From: Candidatus Bathyarchaeota archaeon
Lineage (GTDB): Archaea > Thermoproteota > Bathyarchaeia > 40CM-2-53-6
Direction of reading: 5' to 3'
Assembly (NCBI GenBank): GCA_005888695.1
Contig: VBBH01000115.1
Coordinates: 1 to 6,686, forward strand
DNA: 6,686 nt
In this document: positions 1-6,415 of the stretch, one piece after another
Layout of the letters: each line of letters opens with the position of its first letter
How positions within the stretch are numbered: the stretch's first letter is position 1
The notes under the pieces: model-generated
The model's database searches: none
Told to the model about the DNA's origin: nothing
What the model saw: only the letters and a program-made list of their open reading frames with translations
Position numbers and translations under genes: made by a program

Positions 1-540
1 CTCCAGATCGGATCGAAATTCATGATTGAGTGTCCAGATTGCTAGGCTGAATACGATTGTTCCAGCAGCCGCCAACAAGACAGTCAAGGAGAGATTGATC
101 GTCTGTAGATAGTAGCTACCTAGCGTCGGGATGCCGCCCCAGCCGATCGAGAATACTGGACCGTTATGGAATCGGCCCCTGAAGAGTTCCTTATTGTACG
201 CCAATATGACAAATACTGATGGCGGGATCCAGAGCAATAATGCAAGGTTGATCTCTAGAGCGAGATAGACTCCACCAGCGAGGCTGAAGACTAGACCAGC
301 CCAGCCAAGAATTTTCAACTGTCTGTCAGGAATACGCGTGTGCAACGGATGTCCCTTGAGCTCGTCGAAACAGTACGAGGCGAGGCAAAGACTGCTGAAA
401 ACGATCAGATACGTCCACAAGAGTCGGTCCACATGAACGATAGGTGCCAGCAAGGCCCCAAGGGTTGCGAAAGATATCATGCACAACGGAAGGGGAAAGT
501 GCATGAGGCGAACATAGTCTCGCGCTAGGTCATTCTCCAA
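1..540 (-). CDS. UbiA-superfamily prenyltransferase-like membrane protein (3' end outside window)
   Basis: The minus strand is open from base 540 to base 1, giving 180 residues with no stop, so the C-terminus lies beyond the window. The protein is very hydrophobic, with about five membrane segments visible. Two stretches resemble UbiA/MenA prenyltransferases. Residues 54-63 (ASYCFDELKG) sit where MenA-type enzymes have the first Asp-rich motif (A-N-D-Y-x-D...KG). Residues 140-146 (LGSYYLQ) match the MenA-like G-x-YY-x-Q segment and are followed at 172-179 by N...D, where the second Asp motif would begin. Such enzymes attach polyprenyl chains to aromatic or lipid acceptors in the membrane; the substrate here is unknown. 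The usual N-D of motif one is replaced by S-Y, although D59 remains. The TTG at 540, 20 bases after the MFS stop, retains a charged N-terminus; ATG codons at 504 and 480 are alternatives. No clear ribosome binding site is seen. It is probably cotranscribed with the MFS gene. Confidence 0.62.
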   Translation of the reverse strand, partial: MENDLARDYVRLMHFPLPLCMISFATLGALLAPIVHVDRLLWTYLIVFSSLCLASYCFDELKGHPLHTRIPDRQLKILGWAGLVFSLAGGVYLALEINLALLLWIPPSVFVILAYNKELFRGRFHNGPVFSIGWGGIPTLGSYYLQTINLSLTVLLAAAGTIVFSLAIWTLNHEFRSDLE

Positions 541-560
541 GGCTAGATTACCGTGTCCCG

Positions 561-1769
561 TTAGATTGGATCAAGCGGTTTTGAGGTTTCGCCAGATGAT
601 TCGTCCAATGATTCCAGCCTAACCCATGAGAATATCGCAAGAAGAATGAATATGATTGCCCCAGACACGATCAATCTCACAGGAGACACTCCATAGATCA
701 ATCCTCCAAGATAGGAGCCTATGATCAATCCCACGCTCTCCATCGTCAGAAAGAAGCCGAATGTGCCAGCACGGGAGGCACCCGGTCGTCTCTTGGAGAG
801 TAAAGAGTAAGCAACGTAGGTCGGGGCACGGGCTGCACCGAATAGGAAGATCATTGGGACGGCGAGCAGAACCGATCCTCCTCCTACAACTCCGAAGAGT
901 CCGATGGCGGCTAGCAATACTCCCGTAGCCATCGCATTTCGTCGACCATGAGCTTCCGCTCTCCTACCAATTACTACCGCGAAGATTGCTGCTCCTGCGG
1001 ATTGTACTGCGCCCATCAACTGGATGATAGCTGGTTTGAGCAGGAAACTGTCCTGATAATAGAGTGGAAGGAATGAGGAGACGAGACTAAACGCGAAGGC
1101 GGAAGTGGTGATGAATCCAAGTAAGAATACTTCTCCTCGTGATCTGGGTCTTTCCAGTCGAATCCTGAAATCCTCTTTCTTCCCGGGATATTTCCTGATG
1201 GGAAGCAATACGATTGTAGAGATGGAGAAGAGGCCGAAAGAGAGGAGAAAGATTCCGTTTAGACCTGTCCATTGAAGCATTAGACTTCCTAGGAGTGGTG
1301 ATAGGACCATGCCAAGAGGCGCTGCAGAGGATGTGGCGCCGAAGGCTGACGATCTTCTCTCCGGTTCAGAGTTGGCCACGATGAACGCGTTGAAGGCTGG
1401 AATTCCAAAGGACGTCAGTTGGAGCAGAACAAGTCCGATCGTGGCCTCCTGCCACGAGGTCGCAATAAGATAGATGATCGGAGTTGGGATCGAGAAGGCC
1501 CAGCTTGCGATCAGTACCCTCCGCAGGTCGTACCTGTTCGAGAGTATTGCGCCAGGTATCATTGAAGCGGCGAAGGCCACGTAACCCACGGAAAAGGCCA
1601 GACCAATATTGTCAGGGCTAGCGCCAAGTTGTCTTAGGTAGACTGGCCAAACATAGTTGTAGAGTCCAAGACCAAACGTCCAGAGAAAGAGTGCGAGGAA
1701 GAGAAATCTTAGGTCTCGTTGGAGACGAGCGACAGAGGACAGGATGTTCAGTCTACCTAGTGATTGCAA
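561..1769 (-). CDS. Major facilitator superfamily (MFS) transporter
   Basis: This 402-residue protein has the length and hydrophobic pattern of a 12-helix MFS secondary transporter of the cytoplasmic membrane. The loop after helix 2 (about residues 73-87, GAILSNRYDLRRVLI) is a variant of MFS motif A (G-x-L-a-D-R-x-G-R-R). The pseudo-symmetric loop of the second half (about 257-270) carries GRRAEAHGRR. A charged central loop at about 191-212 separates the two six-helix halves, and the C-terminal tail of about 20 residues is polar. Drug or metabolite export is the common assignment for such sequences, but the substrate cannot be read from sequence. The start is TTG, supported by a strong Shine-Dalgarno stretch five bases upstream. 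It lies 60 bases after the aminopeptidase stop and 20 bases before the UbiA-like gene, in the same direction, which suggests an operon. Confidence 0.92.
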   Translation of the reverse strand: MQSLGRLNILSSVARLQRDLRFLFLALFLWTFGLGLYNYVWPVYLRQLGASPDNIGLAFSVGYVAFAASMIPGAILSNRYDLRRVLIASWAFSIPTPIIYLIATSWQEATIGLVLLQLTSFGIPAFNAFIVANSEPERRSSAFGATSSAAPLGMVLSPLLGSLMLQWTGLNGIFLLSFGLFSISTIVLLPIRKYPGKKEDFRIRLERPRSRGEVFLLGFITTSAFAFSLVSSFLPLYYQDSFLLKPAIIQLMGAVQSAGAAIFAVVIGRRAEAHGRRNAMATGVLLAAIGLFGVVGGGSVLLAVPMIFLFGAARAPTYVAYSLLSKRRPGASRAGTFGFFLTMESVGLIIGSYLGGLIYGVSPVRLIVSGAIIFILLAIFSWVRLESLDESSGETSKPLDPI

Positions 1770-1774
1770 ACGCT

Positions 1775-1784
1775 GATCTCCCCC
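1775..1784 (-). promoter_or_regulatory. Shine-Dalgarno site of the MFS gene
   Basis: On the minus strand the bases read GGGGGAGATC, agreeing at 8 of 10 positions with GGAGGTGATC, the complement of the conserved archaeal 16S rRNA tail. A five-base spacer leads to the TTG at 1769. This site is the main reason for accepting the TTG start. Confidence 0.7.
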
Positions 1785-1829
1785 TCTAGGTGTTTGGATA
1801 AACTAGCGTATGTCAGAAATGAACTCTGT

Positions 1830-4382
1830 CTATCTCTTTGGTGGGACGGACTCTAGCCGATCTAAACGTTCCTTCAACAGCCTATTCTCGTCCCGCAATT
1901 TGTCAATATCCTCGCGCATCTGTCTGAACTCGTCCGTTGCCTCTCTTCCCATCTGAATCTTCCTAATCGACTCGCGAGCTCTCCTCTTTACTCGACCATC
2001 CAGCTCCTTTGAGACAAGCTGTTCAAGAGCAGGAAGAGCCTTCGAATCCAACAGATTCCCAAGTCCCACCGCTGCCTCCAGTCGAACCTTGAACCATTGA
2101 TCGTCCAACAAACTAGTAAGGATGTCACCCACCTCCGATCGGCCATCCCCGAGTTTCGCAAGCGCTCTTACCGCCGCCTCTCGCGCGAGATTGGGCTTTC
2201 CATATCGTGTCCATTCTGTGACGATTGGTATCGCGTTTGGATTCTTCAATTCGGCGTATCCATCGAATACTCCAGATCTGATGACTTCATTGAACGAGTC
2301 TTTTCTCAAGGCAGCCTTCAAGACTTCGAAGGCCTTGGCAGAACGAGTCTTCCCAAGACTTCGGGAAGCTTCTGCTTCAACGTAATAGCTCGGATCAGTG
2401 TCTTGGACTATTTCGATCAATTCCTTGGCCGCTTCTTCATCCCTGAACTCGCCCAACGCCTTGACAACAGCTCTTCTCGCCTTAGGATGCTTTGTCTTCA
2501 GACCCGCAATCAAAGCACGCAGAGCCACATTCGTCCTGATAGTTCCAAGTGACTTCGCTGCTTCTGCTTGTACACCCCAGAACGGATCCTTGAGGATCGC
2601 GTCTTTCAGAGAACTGACAACGTCCTCGGTAGGATATTTCGACAATCTCTGAGCTGCCCGGGCACGGCCAACCATGTTCTTGTCCCCCTGCAACTGGAAC
2701 AATAGCATAGTCTTCGGCTTGTCAAAATCCAGATCCTTTGGAATCCAATTCCCAGGATCGAACTCTACATCACGGGGCTTTTCAGGAAGTGAGAAGAAGA
2801 AGACTTGGTCTCGTTGAGTAATCGTGACTCTCTTCGTAACTACTCCCTTCGCCATCGTGAAGGAAATGTCAACTGGTGTTTGGAAGACCGAAGGTGTCTC
2901 TAGCTCTGCTGATTGGGTCTGTGACACGGTCAGCTTGGCTATCATTGCATTATCATCCCAATCATAGGTGACCTTGAACTCTGGCAGGCCACTGTGATAG
3001 ACCCATTGATCGAAGAATCCTTCCAGATCACGACCCGTCACATCCTCTAGTGTCCGGCGGAAATCGTTTGTTTCAACAACCTTCTCCCGATACTTTTCCG
3101 CGTAATGCTTCAATCCCTTCTGAAAGTTCTCATCTCCAAGATAGTTGCGGAGAGCATGCAGGACAAGCCCTCCCTTCTCGTACAAGTGACGGTCGAACAG
3201 TTCTCCCGGATTCATGTACGTCTTGCTAACGATAGGGCGACGGTACCTTTCCTTATCCTCCTCCAAGTACAACTCGAGATCGTGCATCTGATAATAGGCG
3301 GCCTCGTCTCGTCCGAGATCATGTTCCTTGAACAGTACTTCCGAATAGGTTGCAAACCCCTCATTGAGCCATGCATGCGACCAATCACGACACGTGATCA
3401 GATCGCCCCACCATTGATGCGCCAGCTCATGAGCCACTAGATCGTCACTGGTGAAGTCCAGATGTGCTCGCTTGTCGTGAAGCGTAGTATCAGTCAAAGT
3501 TGTGGCAGTGATGTTCTCCATGCCGCCAAAGATGAAATCTGAAACAACGACCTGCGCATATTTTGGATACGGGTATTTGACGCCGAAGTATTCGCTGAAG
3601 AACCGGATCATTTGTCCAGTCTTTTCGAAACTTCGCTTACCTTCCTCCTCCCTGCCCTTGGGCAAGTAGTACTGAAGCTCGACCCCGTCAACACTCTCCT
3701 TTGAAACAGAATATTCGCCCACGACAAGACTGACTAGATAGTTTACGTGTGGTATGTCCTGCTTCCAATGGAATACCTTCAATCCCCTAGCCTTGTCGTC
3801 CTTCGTCTCAACCAATGCACCATTGGAGACGGCCATGTACTTCTCCGGAACCGTCACGATTACTTCGCTCGTTGTTCGGTCGTTGGGATAGTCGTAGCTC
3901 GGAAACCAGTATCGATTGTCTTCGTCCTCTCCCTGTGTCCAAACTTGGTAGGGCTTCTTCGGGAAGGCCTTGTCGGGTCCGACAAAGTACAATCCTCTCC
4001 TCGGCTGACCCGAGTACCGAATACTGACAGTTACATTGTCAGCCGTCTTCAGCGCTCTATCTAGGTAGACTATGATCTTCCGTCCAGTATTCTCATAATT
4101 CACCTTGCGACTGCCCGAACCATTCTTGTTGTCGGAGAGTTTTACCTCCTTGACTTCGAGCTCGACAGCGTCAAACTCCAAGCGAGTGACGTTTTCCGTT
4201 ATAGGCTTCAGAGTAAGGTGAGCGGTTCCATCCAGCCGCTTCTTCTCAGGGTCAACTACCAGATCTAGGCGGACGTGCTGGATGTCGTAGTCCCGGTCTC
4301 TCGCATAATGGGTTGTCGATCCGGGAAGGATGAACGGGTTATGCTTCGCACTAAAGCTGTTCGTGCCGCAATAATATTGCAA
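1830..4382 (-). CDS. M1-family zinc aminopeptidase with C-terminal HEAT repeats and coiled coil
   Basis: This 850-residue metallopeptidase should remove N-terminal residues from peptides, probably in the cytosol, since no signal peptide is visible. The M1 signatures are complete. The N-terminal beta domain runs from about 34 to 225. The exopeptidase motif GGMEN is at 286-290. The zinc site is HELAH at 318-322, with the third ligand E341 exactly 18 residues after the second His. A catalytic Tyr (Y401) lies in HLYEKGG. A short beta domain covers about 467-545. Instead of the usual ERAP1-type helical C-domain, about 570-810 reads as repeated helical pairs with HEAT-like signatures (for example AAKSLG, VKALGEF, AEASRSLG, AVRALAKLG, EAAVGLG). 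Residues 812-846 form a charged heptad-like coiled coil. The only in-frame start is TTG at 4382, since an in-frame stop lies upstream at 4463-4461; a GGAGG precedes it by 13 bases. Archaeal relatives include tricorn-interacting factors F2/F3. Confidence 0.96.
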   Translation of the reverse strand: MQYYCGTNSFSAKHNPFILPGSTTHYARDRDYDIQHVRLDLVVDPEKKRLDGTAHLTLKPITENVTRLEFDAVELEVKEVKLSDNKNGSGSRKVNYENTGRKIIVYLDRALKTADNVTVSIRYSGQPRRGLYFVGPDKAFPKKPYQVWTQGEDEDNRYWFPSYDYPNDRTTSEVIVTVPEKYMAVSNGALVETKDDKARGLKVFHWKQDIPHVNYLVSLVVGEYSVSKESVDGVELQYYLPKGREEEGKRSFEKTGQMIRFFSEYFGVKYPYPKYAQVVVSDFIFGGMENITATTLTDTTLHDKRAHLDFTSDDLVAHELAHQWWGDLITCRDWSHAWLNEGFATYSEVLFKEHDLGRDEAAYYQMHDLELYLEEDKERYRRPIVSKTYMNPGELFDRHLYEKGGLVLHALRNYLGDENFQKGLKHYAEKYREKVVETNDFRRTLEDVTGRDLEGFFDQWVYHSGLPEFKVTYDWDDNAMIAKLTVSQTQSAELETPSVFQTPVDISFTMAKGVVTKRVTITQRDQVFFFSLPEKPRDVEFDPGNWIPKDLDFDKPKTMLLFQLQGDKNMVGRARAAQRLSKYPTEDVVSSLKDAILKDPFWGVQAEAAKSLGTIRTNVALRALIAGLKTKHPKARRAVVKALGEFRDEEAAKELIEIVQDTDPSYYVEAEASRSLGKTRSAKAFEVLKAALRKDSFNEVIRSGVFDGYAELKNPNAIPIVTEWTRYGKPNLAREAAVRALAKLGDGRSEVGDILTSLLDDQWFKVRLEAAVGLGNLLDSKALPALEQLVSKELDGRVKRRARESIRKIQMGREATDEFRQMREDIDKLRDENRLLKERLDRLESVPPKR

Positions 4383-4395
4383 AACGGAGCAATTT

Positions 4396-4400
4396 CCTCC
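4396..4400 (-). promoter_or_regulatory. Shine-Dalgarno site of the M1 aminopeptidase
   Basis: GGAGG on the minus strand lies 13 bases before the TTG at 4382, which is longer than usual spacing. No other ATG, GTG or TTG is in frame between this point and the upstream stop, so the site supports that start by elimination. Confidence 0.5.
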
Positions 4401-4557
4401 AAATGCTGAAACGTGCTTAGACTGGCTTTGGCAAGCTCCCGTACTGATAATTCTAACGGTTTAGGTACGCGCCTTGCAATACTAGTTCATAGTCCGACCT
4501 CATCGCACGCCGCCTTTCGATAGTAAATAGCTACCTTTTTCCGGCAATTAAGTATAA

Positions 4558-5184
4558 TCAGGCAACCCAATCCCATTTCTCATAGCGAACATGGTCCTCA
4601 ATCGGTCTCCTTCTCGGACGACCATACCTGTGCGATGGATAGCCCATGTACACGAGGCAAGCGATCTTGATGTTTTCTGGGATTCCGAGAATCTTCTTGA
4701 CTTCAGGCTCTCCTCGCGTCGGTGTCGACCCGTGAATCGTAAGACAGGTACCCAGACCGAAGGCGTGAGCAGCCAGCATCAGATTCTGGACAGCCGGATA
4801 GATGCTCGCATAACGGACTTCTTCCCCCCGGCCAATGCGGTTTAGATCAAGACAACAATAGACTAAGGCCGGAACTTTCTCACTGTTCCTCAACATCTCT
4901 GTTGCCTCATCATACGTTTCTTTCATCCGCTGGCTCATCCCAGTTCCTCCACCAATACGTTCCAACCATTTCTTCAACATCGGCTCTTTCAACCGAGCTT
5001 TCACATGCCTGTCCTGAACAACGACAAACTCCCATGGCTGAGCGTTACTACCCGAAGCCGCCATACTCGCCGCTCGAAGAATCCGATCGAGTGTCTCCTT
5101 GGGCATAGAATCTGGCTTGAAACTCCTAACAGATGTCAGAGTTTCAATGGAACGCATAACAACCTCCGCTTCCTCATTCTTCAT
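4558..5184 (-). CDS. Nitroreductase-family FMN-dependent oxidoreductase
   Basis: This 208-residue protein matches the length of single-domain nitroreductase-fold (PF00881) enzymes, which act as homodimers and use FMN with NAD(P)H to reduce nitro compounds, quinones or flavin-linked substrates. Visible hallmarks are the N-terminal FMN-phosphate contact TSVRSF (about 17-22), the SGSNAQPWEFVVV stretch (44-56) that begins the core beta strand, and the helix YPAVQNLMLAAHAFGLGT (129-146). The C-terminal GYPSHRYGRPRRRP...YEKW resembles the family tail that wraps around the partner subunit. The physiological substrate is unknown. The ATG at 5184 is chosen over the adjoining GTG at 5187 because GAGG then sits eight bases upstream; the difference is one residue. 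The gene is transcribed divergently from the HAD gene and is followed by 173 non-coding bases before the peptidase. Confidence 0.93.
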   Translation of the reverse strand: MKNEEAEVVMRSIETLTSVRSFKPDSMPKETLDRILRAASMAASGSNAQPWEFVVVQDRHVKARLKEPMLKKWLERIGGGTGMSQRMKETYDEATEMLRNSEKVPALVYCCLDLNRIGRGEEVRYASIYPAVQNLMLAAHAFGLGTCLTIHGSTPTRGEPEVKKILGIPENIKIACLVYMGYPSHRYGRPRRRPIEDHVRYEKWDWVA

Positions 5185-5190
5185 CACAAG

Positions 5191-5196
5191 ATCCTC
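5191..5196 (-). promoter_or_regulatory. Shine-Dalgarno site of the nitroreductase gene
   Basis: The minus strand reads GAGGAT followed by CTTGTGATG. The last G of GAGG is five bases from the GTG and eight from the ATG, so it can serve either codon and slightly favours the ATG. Confidence 0.5.
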
Positions 5197-5218
5197 AACG
5201 CTCCCCGCAAACTACCAA

Positions 5219-5228
5219 GCTTAAAGAA
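5219..5228. promoter_or_regulatory. Possible TATA-like element in the divergent gap
   Basis: The short AT-rich stretch GCTTAAAGAA lies between the divergent nitroreductase and HAD genes. On the minus strand it reads TTCTTTAAGC and lies about 26 bases ahead of the nitroreductase Shine-Dalgarno site, the spacing expected between an archaeal TATA box and the transcript start. On the plus strand it is too close to the ATG at 5231 to drive that start, but could serve a start further downstream. The call rests on base composition and spacing only. Confidence 0.3.
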
Positions 5229-5230
5229 TC

Positions 5231-5860
5231 ATGTCATCCGCCGCGAAAGAAGGCCAAAGACTTCTTTTGCCAAAACCTGAAAAATTGAGAGTGGCGGTCG
5301 ATGTTGATGGCGTTCTTGCAGAGACGATGGAAGCATGGATCAAAACATTCAACAAACTACACGGCACACGCTTCAAATTGAAAGATATCGATAGCTGGGC
5401 ATCTTGGATCAAGTTCGGAATCAGCAAGGACGAGTTCTACCGGATACTCGAAGGGACATGGGAGAATTGGATTGACATTCCTCCAACCGAGCCGGACCTT
5501 GCAGTTAAGGTCCAACGTGCAGAACGCTACGGAATCTTAGACATCGTGACTGGTCGGACCCAGAGAACCGTGCCGGCAGTGAAGCAATGGCTGACGAATC
5601 AGGGGATCAAATACAATCGTTTCGTACGGGTGCCCGGATGGCGCTACAAGATAGCACTCGGATATGATGTGTATATTGACGATGCCCCAGAGCTGATGCC
5701 AATGATCCCGCCTACTCCAGGCGCCTTTGGCATTCTCTACCAAAGACCTTGGAACATGCACGTGATTGACATGCCCCGCGTTTTCAAAGTGCGGACTTGG
5801 TCGCAGATCCCCTCCGTTCTCAAAGAGATAACCCATACCAAGAAGGAGATCGCGGCATAA
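5231..5860 (+). CDS. HAD-superfamily phosphatase, 5'(3')-deoxyribonucleotidase-like
   Basis: This 209-residue protein carries the haloacid dehalogenase catalytic set. Motif I is VDVDGVLAE with nucleophile D24 and acid/base D26. Motif II is IVTGR with T107. A likely motif III lysine is K140, and motif IV is the acidic pair YIDDAP at D150-D151. A short helical C1-type cap lies between motif I and motif II (about 30-90). Length, motif spelling and cap position resemble NT5C-type 5'(3')-deoxyribonucleotidases, which remove phosphate from (deoxy)nucleoside monophosphates in the cytosol with Mg2+. Specificity is inferred only; another small-molecule phosphatase is possible. The ATG at 5231 has no visible Shine-Dalgarno. 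Residues 1-18 look unlike the family, whose members often begin just before the first beta strand, so TTG at 5285 (191 residues) is a serious alternative. gcvH follows after 83 bases. Confidence 0.85.
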   Translation: MSSAAKEGQRLLLPKPEKLRVAVDVDGVLAETMEAWIKTFNKLHGTRFKLKDIDSWASWIKFGISKDEFYRILEGTWENWIDIPPTEPDLAVKVQRAERYGILDIVTGRTQRTVPAVKQWLTNQGIKYNRFVRVPGWRYKIALGYDVYIDDAPELMPMIPPTPGAFGILYQRPWNMHVIDMPRVFKVRTWSQIPSVLKEITHTKKEIAA

Positions 5861-5885
5861 AACCGCCCTCCAATGACAACTACAG

Positions 5886-5893
5886 CCTTTATA
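5886..5893 (+). promoter_or_regulatory. Archaeal TATA box for gcvH
   Basis: CCTTTATA lies just after the HAD stop codon. Archaeal transcription normally begins about 25 bases downstream of such a box, which predicts a start near 5915-5920 and a leader of roughly 25 bases before the TTG at 5944. This argues that gcvH can be transcribed on its own rather than only by read-through from the HAD gene. Confidence 0.5.
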
Positions 5894-5943
5894 CCGGAAA
5901 AGGAGTCTCAGACGACAACCGGGACTGGAGCAAGAATTTAGGA

Positions 5944-6351
5944 TTGAAAGCGGACTATGCGGTTCCTGAAGACCTCTATTACACGAAAGAGCACGAATGG
6001 GTCAGAATTGAGGCTGGGAAATGCCGCGTAGGGGTTACTGACTATGCTCAGAAATCGTTGCACGAGGTCGTGTACGTGGAACTCCCCAAAGTCGGCTCCG
6101 ACGTGGCCAACATGCAAAGCCTAGGCACAGTTGAATCGGTCAAGGCTGTGGCGGACGTTTACAGTCCCATCTCGGGTCGAGTCCTTGAGATCAACAGTGG
6201 CTTGTCAGATGCACCGGAGCTTGTCAACAAGAACCCGTATGGAGAAGGCTGGATAACTATCATCCAACCAGCCAACCTCCAGAAAGACCTGACCATCCTG
6301 ATGAAACCGGCACAGTACAAGGAATTGCTCCTGAAGATATCCCAGAAGTAG
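5944..6351 (+). CDS. gcvH: Glycine cleavage system H protein (lipoyl carrier)
   Basis: This 135-residue protein is the lipoylated shuttle of the glycine cleavage complex. It carries the aminomethyl group from the P protein (glycine decarboxylase) to the T protein and is reoxidised by the L protein. Diagnostic features are YYTKEHEWV near the N-terminus (12-20), GVTDYAQ at 30-36, the lipoyl-lysine motif ESVKA with K67, the following YSPISG turn, and NPYGEGW near the C-terminus. The length fits the family. The open frame extends upstream to a TTG at 5797 inside the HAD gene, but those 49 codons lack family resemblance and lie mostly ahead of the TATA box. TTG at 5944, with GGAG 13 bases upstream, is therefore preferred. 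The P, T and L genes and lipoate-attachment enzymes are not in this window. Confidence 0.95.
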   Translation: MKADYAVPEDLYYTKEHEWVRIEAGKCRVGVTDYAQKSLHEVVYVELPKVGSDVANMQSLGTVESVKAVADVYSPISGRVLEINSGLSDAPELVNKNPYGEGWITIIQPANLQKDLTILMKPAQYKELLLKISQK

Positions 6352-6382
6352 TCCCCCCTCTTCCAGTTCCGACGCGAAGAAT

Positions 6383-6415
6383 AGTTTTCGTCACCTAGGG
6401 GGTTTATCTCCCACT
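6383..6415 (+). other. Possible out-of-frame N-terminal fragment of the Lhr-like helicase
   Basis: This frame encodes [11 protein letters not shown] and then meets TGA and TAA at 6416-6421. The text strongly resembles the lead-in to a helicase Q motif (F...LG...PT-x-x-Q). The expected continuation ([13 protein letters not shown]) is present immediately downstream in another frame. Removing two bases near 6416 would join them as [11 protein letters not shown] with the correct Q-motif spacing, with His in the Gln position. No start codon occurs in this frame after the stop at 6332-6334, so it is not a gene by itself. Confidence 0.4.

Noticed and set aside
340..528. Plus-strand 62-residue open frame over the UbiA-like gene
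   Set aside because: It has polar, low-complexity composition with no recognisable domain and lies antisense to a long hydrophobic reading frame with clear family motifs.
1797..1802. TTTATC on the minus strand as a TATA box for the MFS gene
   Set aside because: It would place transcription start near 1773, downstream of the strong Shine-Dalgarno at 1775-1784, so the two signals contradict each other. The ribosome site is the better match.
2000..2680. Repetitive helical coding in the peptidase tail as a DNA repeat array
   Set aside because: The periodicity is at protein level (HEAT-like helices). The DNA copies are diverged and do not form tandem or direct nucleotide repeats.
2097..4064. Several plus-strand open frames of 70-151 codons opposite the aminopeptidase
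   Set aside because: They lie antisense to a gene with full catalytic motifs, overlap one another in different frames, and show no domain or ribosome site.
4383..4557. Gap between nitroreductase and peptidase as a site for a small RNA, tRNA or defined promoter
   Set aside because: I looked for tRNA T-arm and anticodon-like features and for long inverted repeats and found none. AT-rich patches on the minus strand (around 4519-4531 and 4447-4458) are weak TATA candidates that I could not separate from background.
6352..6382. C-rich and pyrimidine-rich stretch after gcvH as a terminator
   Set aside because: It is mostly C rather than a T tract and has no stem-loop, so I cannot support it as an archaeal terminator.
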